Below, in pieces: positions 18,296-26,308 of a stretch of DNA of 51,366 nt. How positions within the stretch are numbered: position 1 is the first letter of the stretch; every line of letters starts with the position of its first letter. The DNA lies in the NCBI GenBank assembly GCA_030589895.1, contig JAUUZQ010000014.1:1-51366 (forward strand), given 5' to 3'. The notes beneath the pieces are model-generated. The model searched no databases and had not been told where the DNA came from. It saw only the letters and a list, made by a program, of their open reading frames with translations. Source of the stretch: Bacteroidales bacterium. GTDB taxonomy: Bacteria; Bacteroidota; Bacteroidia; Bacteroidales; GCA-2748055. The position numbers and the translations under genes are program-made.

Positions 18296-18886
18296 ATGAA
18301 GAAAAAGAATAGAACATGGATTTATATTGCGCTTGGCGTAGTACTATTAGTAATCTGGGGAATAAACATTTATAATGGCCTCGTGGTTAAAGAAGAAGCG
18401 ATCAACGGACAATGGGCCAATGTTGAAGCGTCTTACCAAAGGCGGGCAGAATTGATACCCAATTTGGTGAATACAGTAAAGGGATATGCTGACTTCGAGC
18501 AGGAGACCCTTACACAGGTAATTGAAGCAAGAGCAAAAGCAACCAGTGTATCGATCCATCCATCCAATCTTTCTCCGCAAGCGATCGCCCAATTCGAACA
18601 AGCCCAGCAGGGAGTTAGCTCAGCACTGTCTAGATTGCTGGTGACTGTGGAGAGATATCCTGAGTTAAAGGCCAATCAGAATTTTCTGGAGCTACAGGCA
18701 CAGCTGGAAGGAACTGAAAACAGAATTTCTGTTGAGAGAAGAAAATACAATGGATTTGTAAAAGACTTCAATGCAACCATCCGTCGGATTCCCAAAAGTA
18801 CAATTGCGAAAATGGCAGGACTGGAGCAGCGCGGTTACTTCGAATCTGCTGAGGGTACTGATGTAGCTCCCGAAGTTGTCTTTTAA
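18296..18886 (+). CDS. lemA: LemA family membrane protein
   Basis: 196 residues starting at the ATG at 18296, which follows a promoter-like element; the upstream in-frame ATG at 18251 would lie in the promoter. One N-terminal membrane helix (WIYIALGVVLLVIWGINIY) is followed by the conserved segment QWANVEASYQRRAELIPNLV and a helical, largely alpha-coil domain ending in YFESAEG...PEVVF. LemA proteins are widespread, with a single membrane anchor and an extended helical domain; their biochemical role is not established. It leads an operon with two TPM-domain genes, a combination seen in many bacteria. Confidence 0.93.
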   Translation: MKKKNRTWIYIALGVVLLVIWGINIYNGLVVKEEAINGQWANVEASYQRRAELIPNLVNTVKGYADFEQETLTQVIEARAKATSVSIHPSNLSPQAIAQFEQAQQGVSSALSRLLVTVERYPELKANQNFLELQAQLEGTENRISVERRKYNGFVKDFNATIRRIPKSTIAKMAGLEQRGYFESAEGTDVAPEVVF

Positions 18887-18900
18887 AAAATAAACAAAAT

Positions 18901-19341
18901 ATGTCTGCAATAAATTTTTTTACCAAAGAGGAAAAGGTGCGTCTGAAGGCTGCCATCACCGGTGCTGAGCTGAATACCTCGGGAGAGATTCGTTTGCATC
19001 TGGATAACAGATGTAAAGCCGATGTACTGGATTGTGCATCAGCATGGTTTGAGAAACTGGAGATGCACAAAACGGAACAACGCAATGGGGTAATGTTTTA
19101 CCTGGCCGTAAAAGACAAGAAATTTGCAATACTGGGAGATGCAGGGATCAATGCTGTCACTCCGGATGATTTCTGGGACAACATTAAGCTGGAGATCCTT
19201 ACAAAATTCAAGGAGGGCAAATTTGCCGATGGACTTGAGACTGGAATTGCAATGGCCGGAGAACAACTAAAAGCACACTTCCCTTATCAAAGTGATGATG
19301 TGAATGAATTATCCGACGAAATATCATTTGGAGATGAATAG
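18901..19341 (+). CDS. TPM-domain protein, cytosolic, first of two
   Basis: 146 residues consisting of one TPM (TLP18.3/Psb32/MOLO-1, YgcG-related) domain without a signal peptide. Recognisable features are TSGEIRLHLDN near the N-terminus, KFAILGDAGINAVTPDDFWD in the middle and FADGLETGI at the end. The family includes proteins of photosystem II repair in plants and acid phosphatase claims, but the bacterial role is undefined. It begins 14 bases after lemA and overlaps the next gene by 8 bases, suggesting translational coupling. Confidence 0.88.
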   Translation: MSAINFFTKEEKVRLKAAITGAELNTSGEIRLHLDNRCKADVLDCASAWFEKLEMHKTEQRNGVMFYLAVKDKKFAILGDAGINAVTPDDFWDNIKLEILTKFKEGKFADGLETGIAMAGEQLKAHFPYQSDDVNELSDEISFGDE

Positions 19342-20122
19342 AATTAAAAATATAGTACTTGCCCTGACACTGGTATTAATGGGTCCTGTAATGGGACAAG
19401 GAAGTGATCTTCCGGTGCCAGATGCACCAGAAAACTGGGTAAATGATTATGCACATGTATTCAGTTCTGCACAACTGCAACAGCTAAATCAGAAATTGAG
19501 CTATTTCCAACAGAGCAGCTCAACACAGATTTTTGTGGTAAGCATAAATGAAAACAACAGTTATCCGATTTCCATGCTGGCCACGGAAATTGGGGAAAAA
19601 TGGGGTGTAGGACAAAAAGGGAAAGACAATGGACTTCTCATTCTCATGGATATGAAAGAACGTGATATCTTTATCTCCACGGGATATGGTCTGGAGCAGT
19701 ATGTCCCCGATGCCATTGCAAAAAGGATTGTTGAAAATGAGATTCTTCCCAGCTTTAAGGAGGGAGACTTCTATGGAGGGATCGACAAAGGCACAACTGT
19801 TCTGATCTCTCTTCTCGAAGGGAAATTTACCCCTGACGAATACAATGAACGATCTGCAGGATCGGCTGCAGGATCGGCTATCGGTGGAATCTTCTTTATC
19901 ATCTTCTGGCTGGTAATAATATTTGGATCAAGAGGCAGAAGAAGTTCCGGCATTGGCGGAAGAAGCAATTTGCCATTCTGGCTTGCATTGGGCATGATGA
20001 GCGGTTCACGCAGCGGTGGGAGCTTCGGCAATTTCTCCTCAGGAGGTGGCGGATTCGGTGGTGGATTCGGCGGCGGTGGCGGCGGATCATTTGGTGGCGG
20101 TGGTGCCGGTGGAAGCTGGTAA
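19334..20122 (+). CDS. TPM-domain protein, exported, with transmembrane helix and glycine-rich tail (YgcG-like)
   Basis: 262 residues from the ATG at 19334, which overlaps the preceding stop; the longer frame from 19304 would remove the signal peptide context. A signal peptide (NIVLALTLVLMGPVMGQG) leads to a TPM domain (VNDYAHVFSSAQLQQLNQKL, STGYGLEQYVPD), then a membrane helix (GGIFFIIFWLVIIFG) and a C-terminal run rich in glycine, phenylalanine and serine ending in GGSW. The architecture is that of YgcG. The TPM domain would be periplasmic. The glycine tail is typical for the family and its role is unknown. Confidence 0.9.
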   Translation: MNRIKNIVLALTLVLMGPVMGQGSDLPVPDAPENWVNDYAHVFSSAQLQQLNQKLSYFQQSSSTQIFVVSINENNSYPISMLATEIGEKWGVGQKGKDNGLLILMDMKERDIFISTGYGLEQYVPDAIAKRIVENEILPSFKEGDFYGGIDKGTTVLISLLEGKFTPDEYNERSAGSAAGSAIGGIFFIIFWLVIIFGSRGRRSSGIGGRSNLPFWLALGMMSGSRSGGSFGNFSSGGGGFGGGFGGGGGGSFGGGGAGGSW

Positions 20123-20128
20123 TCCCCG

Positions 20129-20227
20129 ATCCCGAAGGGATACTATTAACCTATCCCAAAGAGATACAATAGGCTTAGCCACGGGTTGAAACCCGTGGTT
20201 ATAATATGAACATCCCCACCAGCCCTG
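20129..20227 (+). repeat. Cluster of four small hairpin repeats
   Basis: Four different short inverted repeats, each with a GAA- or AAA-type loop, are packed between two same-strand genes. They are ATCCCGAAGGGAT (20129-20141), the imperfect TATCCCAAAGAGATA (20152-20166), CCACGGGTTGAAACCCGTGG (20179-20198, 8-bp perfect stem) and the imperfect AGCCCTGAAAGTGCT (about 20211-20226). The first recurs at 34108. They look like REP-type units, not a single terminator, because no T tract follows. No transposase gene lies nearby. Confidence 0.8.
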
Positions 20228-20268
20228 AAAGTGCTGAATAAAGATTAACTGAATTTATATCATTAAAT

Positions 20269-21387
20269 GTGAGTAGTTTACGAAAAAATATCATTCCTAT
20301 TTTCACCCTGATATTAACATTTAATCTGGCATATTCCCAATCAAACCCTCAACTTACCCTGCTCTTTGCAGGTGACATAATGGGACATGATTCTCAAATT
20401 GAATCAGCAAAAAAACAGGGACACGGGAATTACGATTATACAAGCTGCTTTCAATACCTGGAACCCTTTGTCTCATCAGCCGATATCGCAATAGGAAACC
20501 TTGAAGTAACACTGGCCGGGCCTCCTTATAAAGGCTACCCCGCATTCTCCAGTCCGGATGAACTGCCCATGGAGCTAAAGAACATCGGTTTCGATATTTT
20601 AGTGCATGCAAACAATCACGCGATCGACAGGCGCAAAAAGGGGCTTGAACGTACATTATCAGTACTGGATACTCTCTCTCTGATACATTCCGGAGTTTTC
20701 AAAGATGGAAAGGAACGCGCCATAAACTATCCGCTTATTGTTGAAAAGAATGGGATCAGACTGGCACTTCTGAACTATACCTACGGAACCAACGGCATCA
20801 AAGTTACGCCTCCTAATATTGTAAACTATATCGACACGCTTCAGATCAAAAAAGACCTCGCAAAAGCCGCCACAGCAGAGCCGGATTTTACAATAGTTTT
20901 AATGCACTGGGGAAAAGAGTATGAACGCAGCGAAAACAGCAAGCAGCGAAAAATGGTGGATTTTCTGTTTCGGAATGGCGCAAGTACCATCATAGGCTCT
21001 CACCCCCATGTAGTACAACCCATTAAAATGTATCCCGAAGGACAACTGGTGGTTTATTCCATGGGAAATCTGATATCAAATCAACGCAAAAGGTATACCA
21101 ATGGAGGTATCATTATTGAAATGACATTGGAAAAATCTGATTCAACATATATAAAAGATTACTCCTATCTGCCTCTATGGGTACATAAACCTCAACTTGA
21201 AAATGGCATCGCTTTCAGCCTCGTCCCGGCAGCCATCGATTCTCTTACATATACAGAGCTAAAAATGAAGCCCGCAGATATAAAGCTCATGAAACAATTT
21301 CTGAACGACACCAGGTCTAATCTGAAAGGAAACAAGGAATCAGATTGGCAGAAAATTAAAAAGGCTGTCCAAAATGAACAGCCTTAG
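20269..21387 (+). CDS. CapA-like exported metallophosphatase-fold protein, copy 1
   Basis: 372 residues. The start appears to be GTG at 20269, since the only nearby ATG (20267) is in another frame and no upstream in-frame start exists. A signal peptide (NIIPIFTLILTFNLAYSQ) precedes a calcineurin-like fold: FAGDIMGHD, IGNLEVTL, ANNHAID, LMHWGKEY and IGSHPHVVQP supply the usual metal-binding positions. The family is named for PgsA/CapA of poly-gamma-glutamate capsule synthesis, yet no capB or capC is present, so that role is unlikely here. A second member lies at 25216-26304. A hairpin that probably terminates the convergent gene overlaps its last codons. Confidence 0.88.
   Translation: MSSLRKNIIPIFTLILTFNLAYSQSNPQLTLLFAGDIMGHDSQIESAKKQGHGNYDYTSCFQYLEPFVSSADIAIGNLEVTLAGPPYKGYPAFSSPDELPMELKNIGFDILVHANNHAIDRRKKGLERTLSVLDTLSLIHSGVFKDGKERAINYPLIVEKNGIRLALLNYTYGTNGIKVTPPNIVNYIDTLQIKKDLAKAATAEPDFTIVLMHWGKEYERSENSKQRKMVDFLFRNGASTIIGSHPHVVQPIKMYPEGQLVVYSMGNLISNQRKRYTNGGIIIEMTLEKSDSTYIKDYSYLPLWVHKPQLENGIAFSLVPAAIDSLTYTELKMKPADIKLMKQFLNDTRSNLKGNKESDWQKIKKAVQNEQP
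21361..21385 (-). terminator. Hairpin terminator for the zinc-ribbon gene, inside the 3' end of the convergent CapA gene
   Basis: Arms AAGGCTGT (21361-21368) and ACAGCCTT (21378-21385) form a perfect 8-bp stem. Read on the minus strand it is followed by a T-rich stretch, so it should stop transcription leaving the zinc-ribbon gene (stop near 21405). It overlaps the final codons and stop of the plus-strand CapA gene. Confidence 0.55.
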
Positions 21388-21404
21388 AAAAGATCAACGA
21401 TCTC

Positions 21405-22178
21405 TTATTTTTTATCGGAAGTTTCCAATATCTCACTGTCTACCAACACTCTTCCGCAATATTCACAAACAATAACCTTTTTGCGTGAAGCGATATCGAG
21501 CTGACGTTGTGGTGGAATCTTGTTATAGCATCCACCGCATGCATCTCTCTCAACATATACTACTGCCAAACCATTGCGGGCATTCCCTTTAATCTTAAAG
21601 TAAGCTGATAGTAACCTTGGGTCAATTATATTCTGAATTCCTTCAGATTTCTTATTCAGTACTGCTTCCTCTTTTTGAGTTTCAGCAATAATATCGTCCA
21701 GTTCTTTTTTCTTGACATCAAGATCACCACTTCGTTCACTTAATACAGTTGATGATTCAGTAATAATAACCTTCTTCTCTGAAATCTTTGCTGTAAACTC
21801 ATTTATACGTTTCTCACAAAGTTCAATTTCCAGCGTTTGAAATTCCATTTCTTTGGAAAGTGAATCATATTCCCTGTTATTTTTTACATTGTCCTGCTGC
21901 TCCTGGTATTTCTTAATAAGGCCTTGAGAATTCTGAATCTCCAGTTTCTTTCCGCTTATTGTTTTATCCAGTGCCTCAATGTCCTCTTCATACTTTGATA
22001 CTCTTGTCTGAAGTCCTTCGATTTCATCCTCCAGATCCTGAACCTCTAAAGGGAGTTCGCCTCTAAGTATCTTTATCTTATCAACAGAAGTATCTACCTG
22101 TTGCAATTCAAAAAGCGCCCGAAGTTTTTCCTCTATAGTCATCTCAGGAGCTTCCGCCTTGGTCTTTGCTTTTGCCAT
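21405..22178 (-). CDS. Coiled-coil C4-type zinc-ribbon protein (DUF164/CT398-like)
   Basis: 257 residues starting at the ATG at 22178 (a TTG one codon earlier is less likely). The first two thirds form a long antiparallel coiled coil rich in Glu and Lys; the C-terminal quarter carries a four-cysteine zinc ribbon with CGGC and CEYC pairs separated by about 20 residues. Members of this family occur next to nif3 in many bacteria and have been described as structural adaptors; the function here is unknown. It begins 3 bases after the nif3 stop, so both are certainly one operon. Confidence 0.9.
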   Translation of the reverse strand: MAKAKTKAEAPEMTIEEKLRALFELQQVDTSVDKIKILRGELPLEVQDLEDEIEGLQTRVSKYEEDIEALDKTISGKKLEIQNSQGLIKKYQEQQDNVKNNREYDSLSKEMEFQTLEIELCEKRINEFTAKISEKKVIITESSTVLSERSGDLDVKKKELDDIIAETQKEEAVLNKKSEGIQNIIDPRLLSAYFKIKGNARNGLAVVYVERDACGGCYNKIPPQRQLDIASRKKVIVCEYCGRVLVDSEILETSDKK

Positions 22179-22181
22179 CAA

Positions 22182-23276
22182 TTAGAAATATTTTATTGGA
22201 TTTGTATTCACGTCTGATAAATGGACTGCAAATTTAGGGAAATTTTTCGTAAGTAGTTCATAAAAAAGCTCTCGGGTATATTGTTCGCTCTCAAAATGAC
22301 CAATATCTGCTATAATTATGCGCTTTTCCGCATCAAAAAACTGGTGATATTTGAAGTCACCACTAACAAATACGTCTGCACCTGAAGATATTGCTCTTCT
22401 CAATAAAAAACTTCCGGCACCGCCACTTACTGCCACTTTTCTGATCTTTCTACCAAGAAAAGCCGTATGTCTGATACAAGCTGTACCGAATTCATCCTTC
22501 AATAATTGCAGAAAATCCTTTTCTGCCATCTCATTCTTTAATTCGCCAATCATACCCATACCCACTTTCTTGAATTTATTGTCAAGCGGATAAATATCAT
22601 AGGCCACTTCTTCATATGGATGGGCCTGCAACATAGCTCCAATCACCCTCCCCTTTTCATGCTCCGGAAAAATCGTCTCAATTCTTACTTCTGCCTCAGT
22701 GTGCATTTTCCCCTTCTCTCCTACAAAAGGATCACTGCCCTCTCCTCCCCTGAAAGTACCTTTACCATCCTGATTAAAACTGCAACTATCATATGCTCCG
22801 ATATTTCCCGCACCATTTTCAAATAATACATCCCTTACTTTATCAGCATGCGATAGGGGAACAAAAACAACCAGCTTCTTCAGCACTTCAGCTATCGGCT
22901 CCAAAATTCTGCATTTTTGCAGTTCAAGCTTTTCACAAATCTTTCCGTTTACACCATTCTCAACCGCATCCAGATTTGTATGAACCGCATAAATTGCCAC
23001 ATCATTCTTTATGGCTTTAAGGATAACCCTTTCGGACATATTTTTTCCCGTCAGAGATTTAATCCCGCTGAATATAACAGGATGATGGGCAATCACCAGG
23101 TTAAGATTCTTTTCAATTGCCTCATCAATAACCTCCTCTGTAACATCAAGCGTTACAAGGGCACCTCTCAGCTCCATTGCATAATCCCCCACCTGCAGAC
23201 CCGAATTGTCATACGATTCCTGGTACATCAGGGGAGCATAGGCTTCAAAAAAAGCACTTATATCTTTTAGTTTCAT
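22182..23276 (-). CDS. Nif3-like dinuclear metal centre protein (GTP cyclohydrolase I type 2 homologue)
   Basis: 364 residues, the long form with a PII-like insertion domain between the two Nif3 halves. Metal ligands are visible in VIAHHPVIFSG, VHTNLDAVENG, IADIGHFESEQ and the ending SDVNTNPIKYF. Family members form toroidal hexamers with two metals per subunit; a true physiological reaction is not established. It is 3 bases upstream of the zinc-ribbon gene, the standard association. Confidence 0.93.
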   Translation of the reverse strand: MKLKDISAFFEAYAPLMYQESYDNSGLQVGDYAMELRGALVTLDVTEEVIDEAIEKNLNLVIAHHPVIFSGIKSLTGKNMSERVILKAIKNDVAIYAVHTNLDAVENGVNGKICEKLELQKCRILEPIAEVLKKLVVFVPLSHADKVRDVLFENGAGNIGAYDSCSFNQDGKGTFRGGEGSDPFVGEKGKMHTEAEVRIETIFPEHEKGRVIGAMLQAHPYEEVAYDIYPLDNKFKKVGMGMIGELKNEMAEKDFLQLLKDEFGTACIRHTAFLGRKIRKVAVSGGAGSFLLRRAISSGADVFVSGDFKYHQFFDAEKRIIIADIGHFESEQYTRELFYELLTKNFPKFAVHLSDVNTNPIKYF

Positions 23277-23346
23277 CTGTTTATAATTGATTTTAGCTGC
23301 CAGATGGAAGTCACATGTAAAAAATAATCATTACCTCCGGTGAGGG

Positions 23347-23682
23347 CTAAAGAGATTCCTTGACCAACAACAACATCTGTTTGATCTCTTCCAGTGATTT
23401 GATGATCTCAAAATCATGCTCCTGCTCGTCTTTGTTCTCCCTCAACTTCTTCTGAGCACCTTTCAATGTCATCCCCTTCTCCTTCACGAGATGAAAGATC
23501 AGGTGGAAATTATCAATATCCTTCTGTGTAAAAAGCCTGTTTCCCTTCTTGTTCTTTTTGGGCTTGATAATATCAAACTCCTTTTCCCAAAAACGAATCA
23601 ATGAAGTATTGACCTTAAACATAGCGGCCACTTCTCCAATGGAATAATATAACTTCTCTACCTTTTTTTCCTTATAGGGCAT
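23347..23682 (-). CDS. MerR-family transcriptional regulator, short
   Basis: 111 residues. A winged helix-turn-helix of the MerR type fills the first 70 residues (YYSIGEVAAMFKVNTSLIRFWEKEF and the wing GNRLFTQKDIDNFHLI), followed by a short helical tail ending in LLVKESL for dimerisation. No effector domain or metal-binding cysteines are present. It is encoded just downstream of the PQQ-type propeller gene, 52 bases away on the same strand, and upstream of nif3, so its target is unclear. Such short MerR proteins are conserved in Bacteroidota. Confidence 0.92.
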   Translation of the reverse strand: MPYKEKKVEKLYYSIGEVAAMFKVNTSLIRFWEKEFDIIKPKKNKKGNRLFTQKDIDNFHLIFHLVKEKGMTLKGAQKKLRENKDEQEHDFEIIKSLEEIKQMLLLVKESL

Positions 23683-23734
23683 TTGAATAAGTTTTCTCTA
23701 AAACACCACAAATTATAAAAAAATGCGCACGAAA

Positions 23735-25180
23735 TCAATCTTTTGTCCCTAAACAATAAAGATATCCATTTCTTGAGGCTATATAAATCCTGTTATTGTA
23801 TATAAAAGGTGTGGATTCGACTGTCACAATTTTCCTGTCCAACAACTCAAAATTCCCGGCCTTATCGTATGAAAAAAGAAAAATCCCGTTGTATCCGCAC
23901 GCTACTATTCTGTCATCAGTAAACAATGGACTTGAAATAGAAGGGCCCATATCATATGAAAATACCAGCACCGGTGAAGGATAACTTGTTAAGCCATCTG
24001 GTCCGGAAACTGTTTCACCTGAAAGGGAATCGTGGCGAATCACATTCAATTTCCCATCTATTGAGATGGCAGCAGCCAGATGTTGATCATTATAACTATC
24101 TGATACAGATACTGATCCAATGATTCCACCTTCCCAGCTTGCAAATTCTTTATCCGGGACAGGGAAATACCAAACCACTGCTTCATCAGGCTTCTTCGTC
24201 GGATCGAGCTTCAATATTCCTCCCTGTCCATCGATATATTGTTTCTCAACCGCAATAAGCAGACAACTGTCATAAGTAACCACCGGCGATCCATCCATGT
24301 CTGATCCTACATAGAAATCCCAAACCAGCTCCTCACTATCCATGTCATAACCCCAAACATGACCCGATCCTGAAGCAATATAGATCATTCTTCCAATTTT
24401 ACCCGGAGAAGCTTCCGTCACAACATTGTTCTTATGTTTCGTTACATCCTCCGGCTTGTATAATATACGTTGATTGTATATCAGGGGATGTTTGTAACTC
24501 TTGTTTTTATATGCAGAATCGGGATCCGGATTAAAAACCGTAAAGAATGAATTCTCCAGTCCAATATATGCTGTATCATTGATGATAAGGGCAGAGGCAT
24601 CTACATCCCTGCTGTAGCTCCTGGTTAATTTACTATTATGGCGCCACAATTCCTTGCCCGTCATATATGAAATAGCCCTGTAACTGTATACTTTTGGAGC
24701 ATCAAGAAAGTGTTCGATCCCCAATCTGCTTCCCTGAAGTATTATCCACCGTTTCTCAGGATCAGGATCTGTTTCATTGAACCAGAGGGTACCGGTTCCT
24801 TTTATTACATCATCATATTTATATTGCCACACAAGCTTCCCATTTGATGCATTGATCTTTTTCAGGTGATGATCGAAGGCTCCCTGAATTAAAAATGTAT
24901 CATTTCCCTCTCTCACCATTAAGGGCTGACCGGTCCATCCTGCCCCCTTCCATTCACGACTACCGCTCTTTCTTCCAATTACAGTAATCCCTTCTCCCAG
25001 GAAGTGTTTCCATACCACCTCAAGGTTTGAAGGCGCATCATTGCCGTAATAATTGCGTTGCCAGTTTCCAAGGAAGGTTTTATTCAGCAGCTCAACAGAA
25101 TCATTCTGACTGTGGACTTCAATCGGGAAAAGCAGTCCGGAAGTGAGGAGAAGTAGAATATATACCTTTTTCAAAATCAT
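23735..25180 (-). CDS. Exported PQQ-type beta-propeller protein
   Basis: 481 residues with a signal peptide (KKVYILLLLTSGLLFPIEVHSQ). Repeated short blades can be seen (KINASNGKLVWQYKYDD, GYDMDSEELVWDFYVG, YNNRIYIASRNGYLYCLG), the pattern of the PQQ-like domain and of BamB-type propellers. No quinoprotein dehydrogenase catalytic set was recognised, so an enzymatic role is unlikely and a scaffold role in the periplasm or at the cell surface is more plausible. It lies 35 bases downstream of the second CapA gene, which suggests a unit with the CapA and M23 genes. Confidence 0.85.
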   Translation of the reverse strand: MILKKVYILLLLTSGLLFPIEVHSQNDSVELLNKTFLGNWQRNYYGNDAPSNLEVVWKHFLGEGITVIGRKSGSREWKGAGWTGQPLMVREGNDTFLIQGAFDHHLKKINASNGKLVWQYKYDDVIKGTGTLWFNETDPDPEKRWIILQGSRLGIEHFLDAPKVYSYRAISYMTGKELWRHNSKLTRSYSRDVDASALIINDTAYIGLENSFFTVFNPDPDSAYKNKSYKHPLIYNQRILYKPEDVTKHKNNVVTEASPGKIGRMIYIASGSGHVWGYDMDSEELVWDFYVGSDMDGSPVVTYDSCLLIAVEKQYIDGQGGILKLDPTKKPDEAVVWYFPVPDKEFASWEGGIIGSVSVSDSYNDQHLAAAISIDGKLNVIRHDSLSGETVSGPDGLTSYPSPVLVFSYDMGPSISSPLFTDDRIVACGYNGIFLFSYDKAGNFELLDRKIVTVESTPFIYNNRIYIASRNGYLYCLGTKD

Positions 25181-25215
25181 GATTTTATTATGCTCCCAAA
25201 AACAGTTTTTAAAAA

Positions 25216-26304
25216 TTACTGCTTGATATTAATTTTGCCGTCATCATTGACCTCCAGTAATCCATTGGGAAAATCAGCCTCTATCAGCTCCTGCATTTTT
25301 GTGATAACCCTGGCTTGGGGATCAAGCCTCGGACCTCCTTGCCCTGCCTGATAAACGGGAACTATTTCTCCATCGATAAACTTCCCGCTTCTTGAAACAT
25401 TCACTTTTATTATGGGCGCCAGTCCGTTTGGACCGCTGAGATTAAACCGTGCATAAGTGCAAAAATTTCCAAGGCTGTAGCAAATCAGTCTGTCTTGATA
25501 CAACTCCATTGCCCTGGTAACATGGGGCCCGTGACCAAATACTATATCTGCACCGGCATCCACAACTGTGTGTGCAAATTTACAAGCATTGCCCCTGTTG
25601 TACCCGAGATACACTTCATCGGTACAGGGAATATGTTGATAATCCCTGCCCTCAGCACCACCATGAAAGGAGACAATTACAATATCACAGCTATCCTCCA
25701 ATGCTGAAACAATCTTTGCTGCACCCTCATAATCCTTAAGATTCGCTGTCCCTGAGTGAGGTGCAAAAGCTGCAAAACCATATTTAATTCCATCCTTTAC
25801 AAAAGTAACAGAGGGTATCGTGCTAAATCCGGCAAAGGGAACACCAGATTCTTCCAATAGTTTTACTGTATTCAGCCTCCCTGCATATCCAAAATCATTT
25901 ACGTGATTATTTGCCACACTCAGCAAATTATAACCCGCATCCAGTATACAATCCAGGTATTCATCCGGCATTCTGAATACATAGCATGTTTTTGGGTTGT
26001 TACATTTTTTTGCTGTCCCTCCCTCTGAACTAAAGACACCCTCAAGATTCCCAAAGGTCACATCACCTGAGTGCAGGATATCTCTCACCGGATTAAATAG
26101 CTTAGCGCAATCTCCTCCGGGCGGCAAATACCTGTGATCCGGAAAATTGGTTCCCGGCATAATATCTCCCGTACCTATGATGGTAATTGTGTCAGGAATA
26201 TAATTCGCAGGTGAGATTCCGGTGTCCGATACAATAGTTTGTGAATAAGCAAATTGTGGGATAATAAACAAGCTGAACACCAATACTCTCAACAGCCTGT
26301 CCAT
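25216..26304 (-). CDS. CapA-like exported metallophosphatase-fold protein, copy 2
   Basis: 362 residues from the ATG at 26304, which sits 4 bases after the M23 stop; the longer frame to 26322 would overlap. A signal peptide (LLRVLVFSLFIIPQFAYSQ) precedes TGDIMPGT, FGNLEGVF, VANNHVNDFG, SFHGGAEG and FGHGPHVTR, the metal sites of the calcineurin-like CapA fold. It resembles the copy at 20269-21387 in fold but differs in sequence. It follows the three M23 genes closely, so a role in envelope or peptidoglycan-linked metabolism is conceivable; no poly-gamma-glutamate synthase is present. Confidence 0.87.
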   Translation of the reverse strand: MDRLLRVLVFSLFIIPQFAYSQTIVSDTGISPANYIPDTITIIGTGDIMPGTNFPDHRYLPPGGDCAKLFNPVRDILHSGDVTFGNLEGVFSSEGGTAKKCNNPKTCYVFRMPDEYLDCILDAGYNLLSVANNHVNDFGYAGRLNTVKLLEESGVPFAGFSTIPSVTFVKDGIKYGFAAFAPHSGTANLKDYEGAAKIVSALEDSCDIVIVSFHGGAEGRDYQHIPCTDEVYLGYNRGNACKFAHTVVDAGADIVFGHGPHVTRAMELYQDRLICYSLGNFCTYARFNLSGPNGLAPIIKVNVSRSGKFIDGEIVPVYQAGQGGPRLDPQARVITKMQELIEADFPNGLLEVNDDGKINIKQ

Positions 26305-26308
26305 ATTA

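Noticed and set aside
20123..20268. Possible small RNA or riboswitch between the TPM and CapA genes
   Set aside because: The hairpins are separate, small and partly recurring elsewhere; no known riboswitch core was recognised.
20269..26304. Poly-gamma-glutamate capsule locus
   Set aside because: Only CapA-like proteins are present, 4 kb apart, without the ligase or partner genes.
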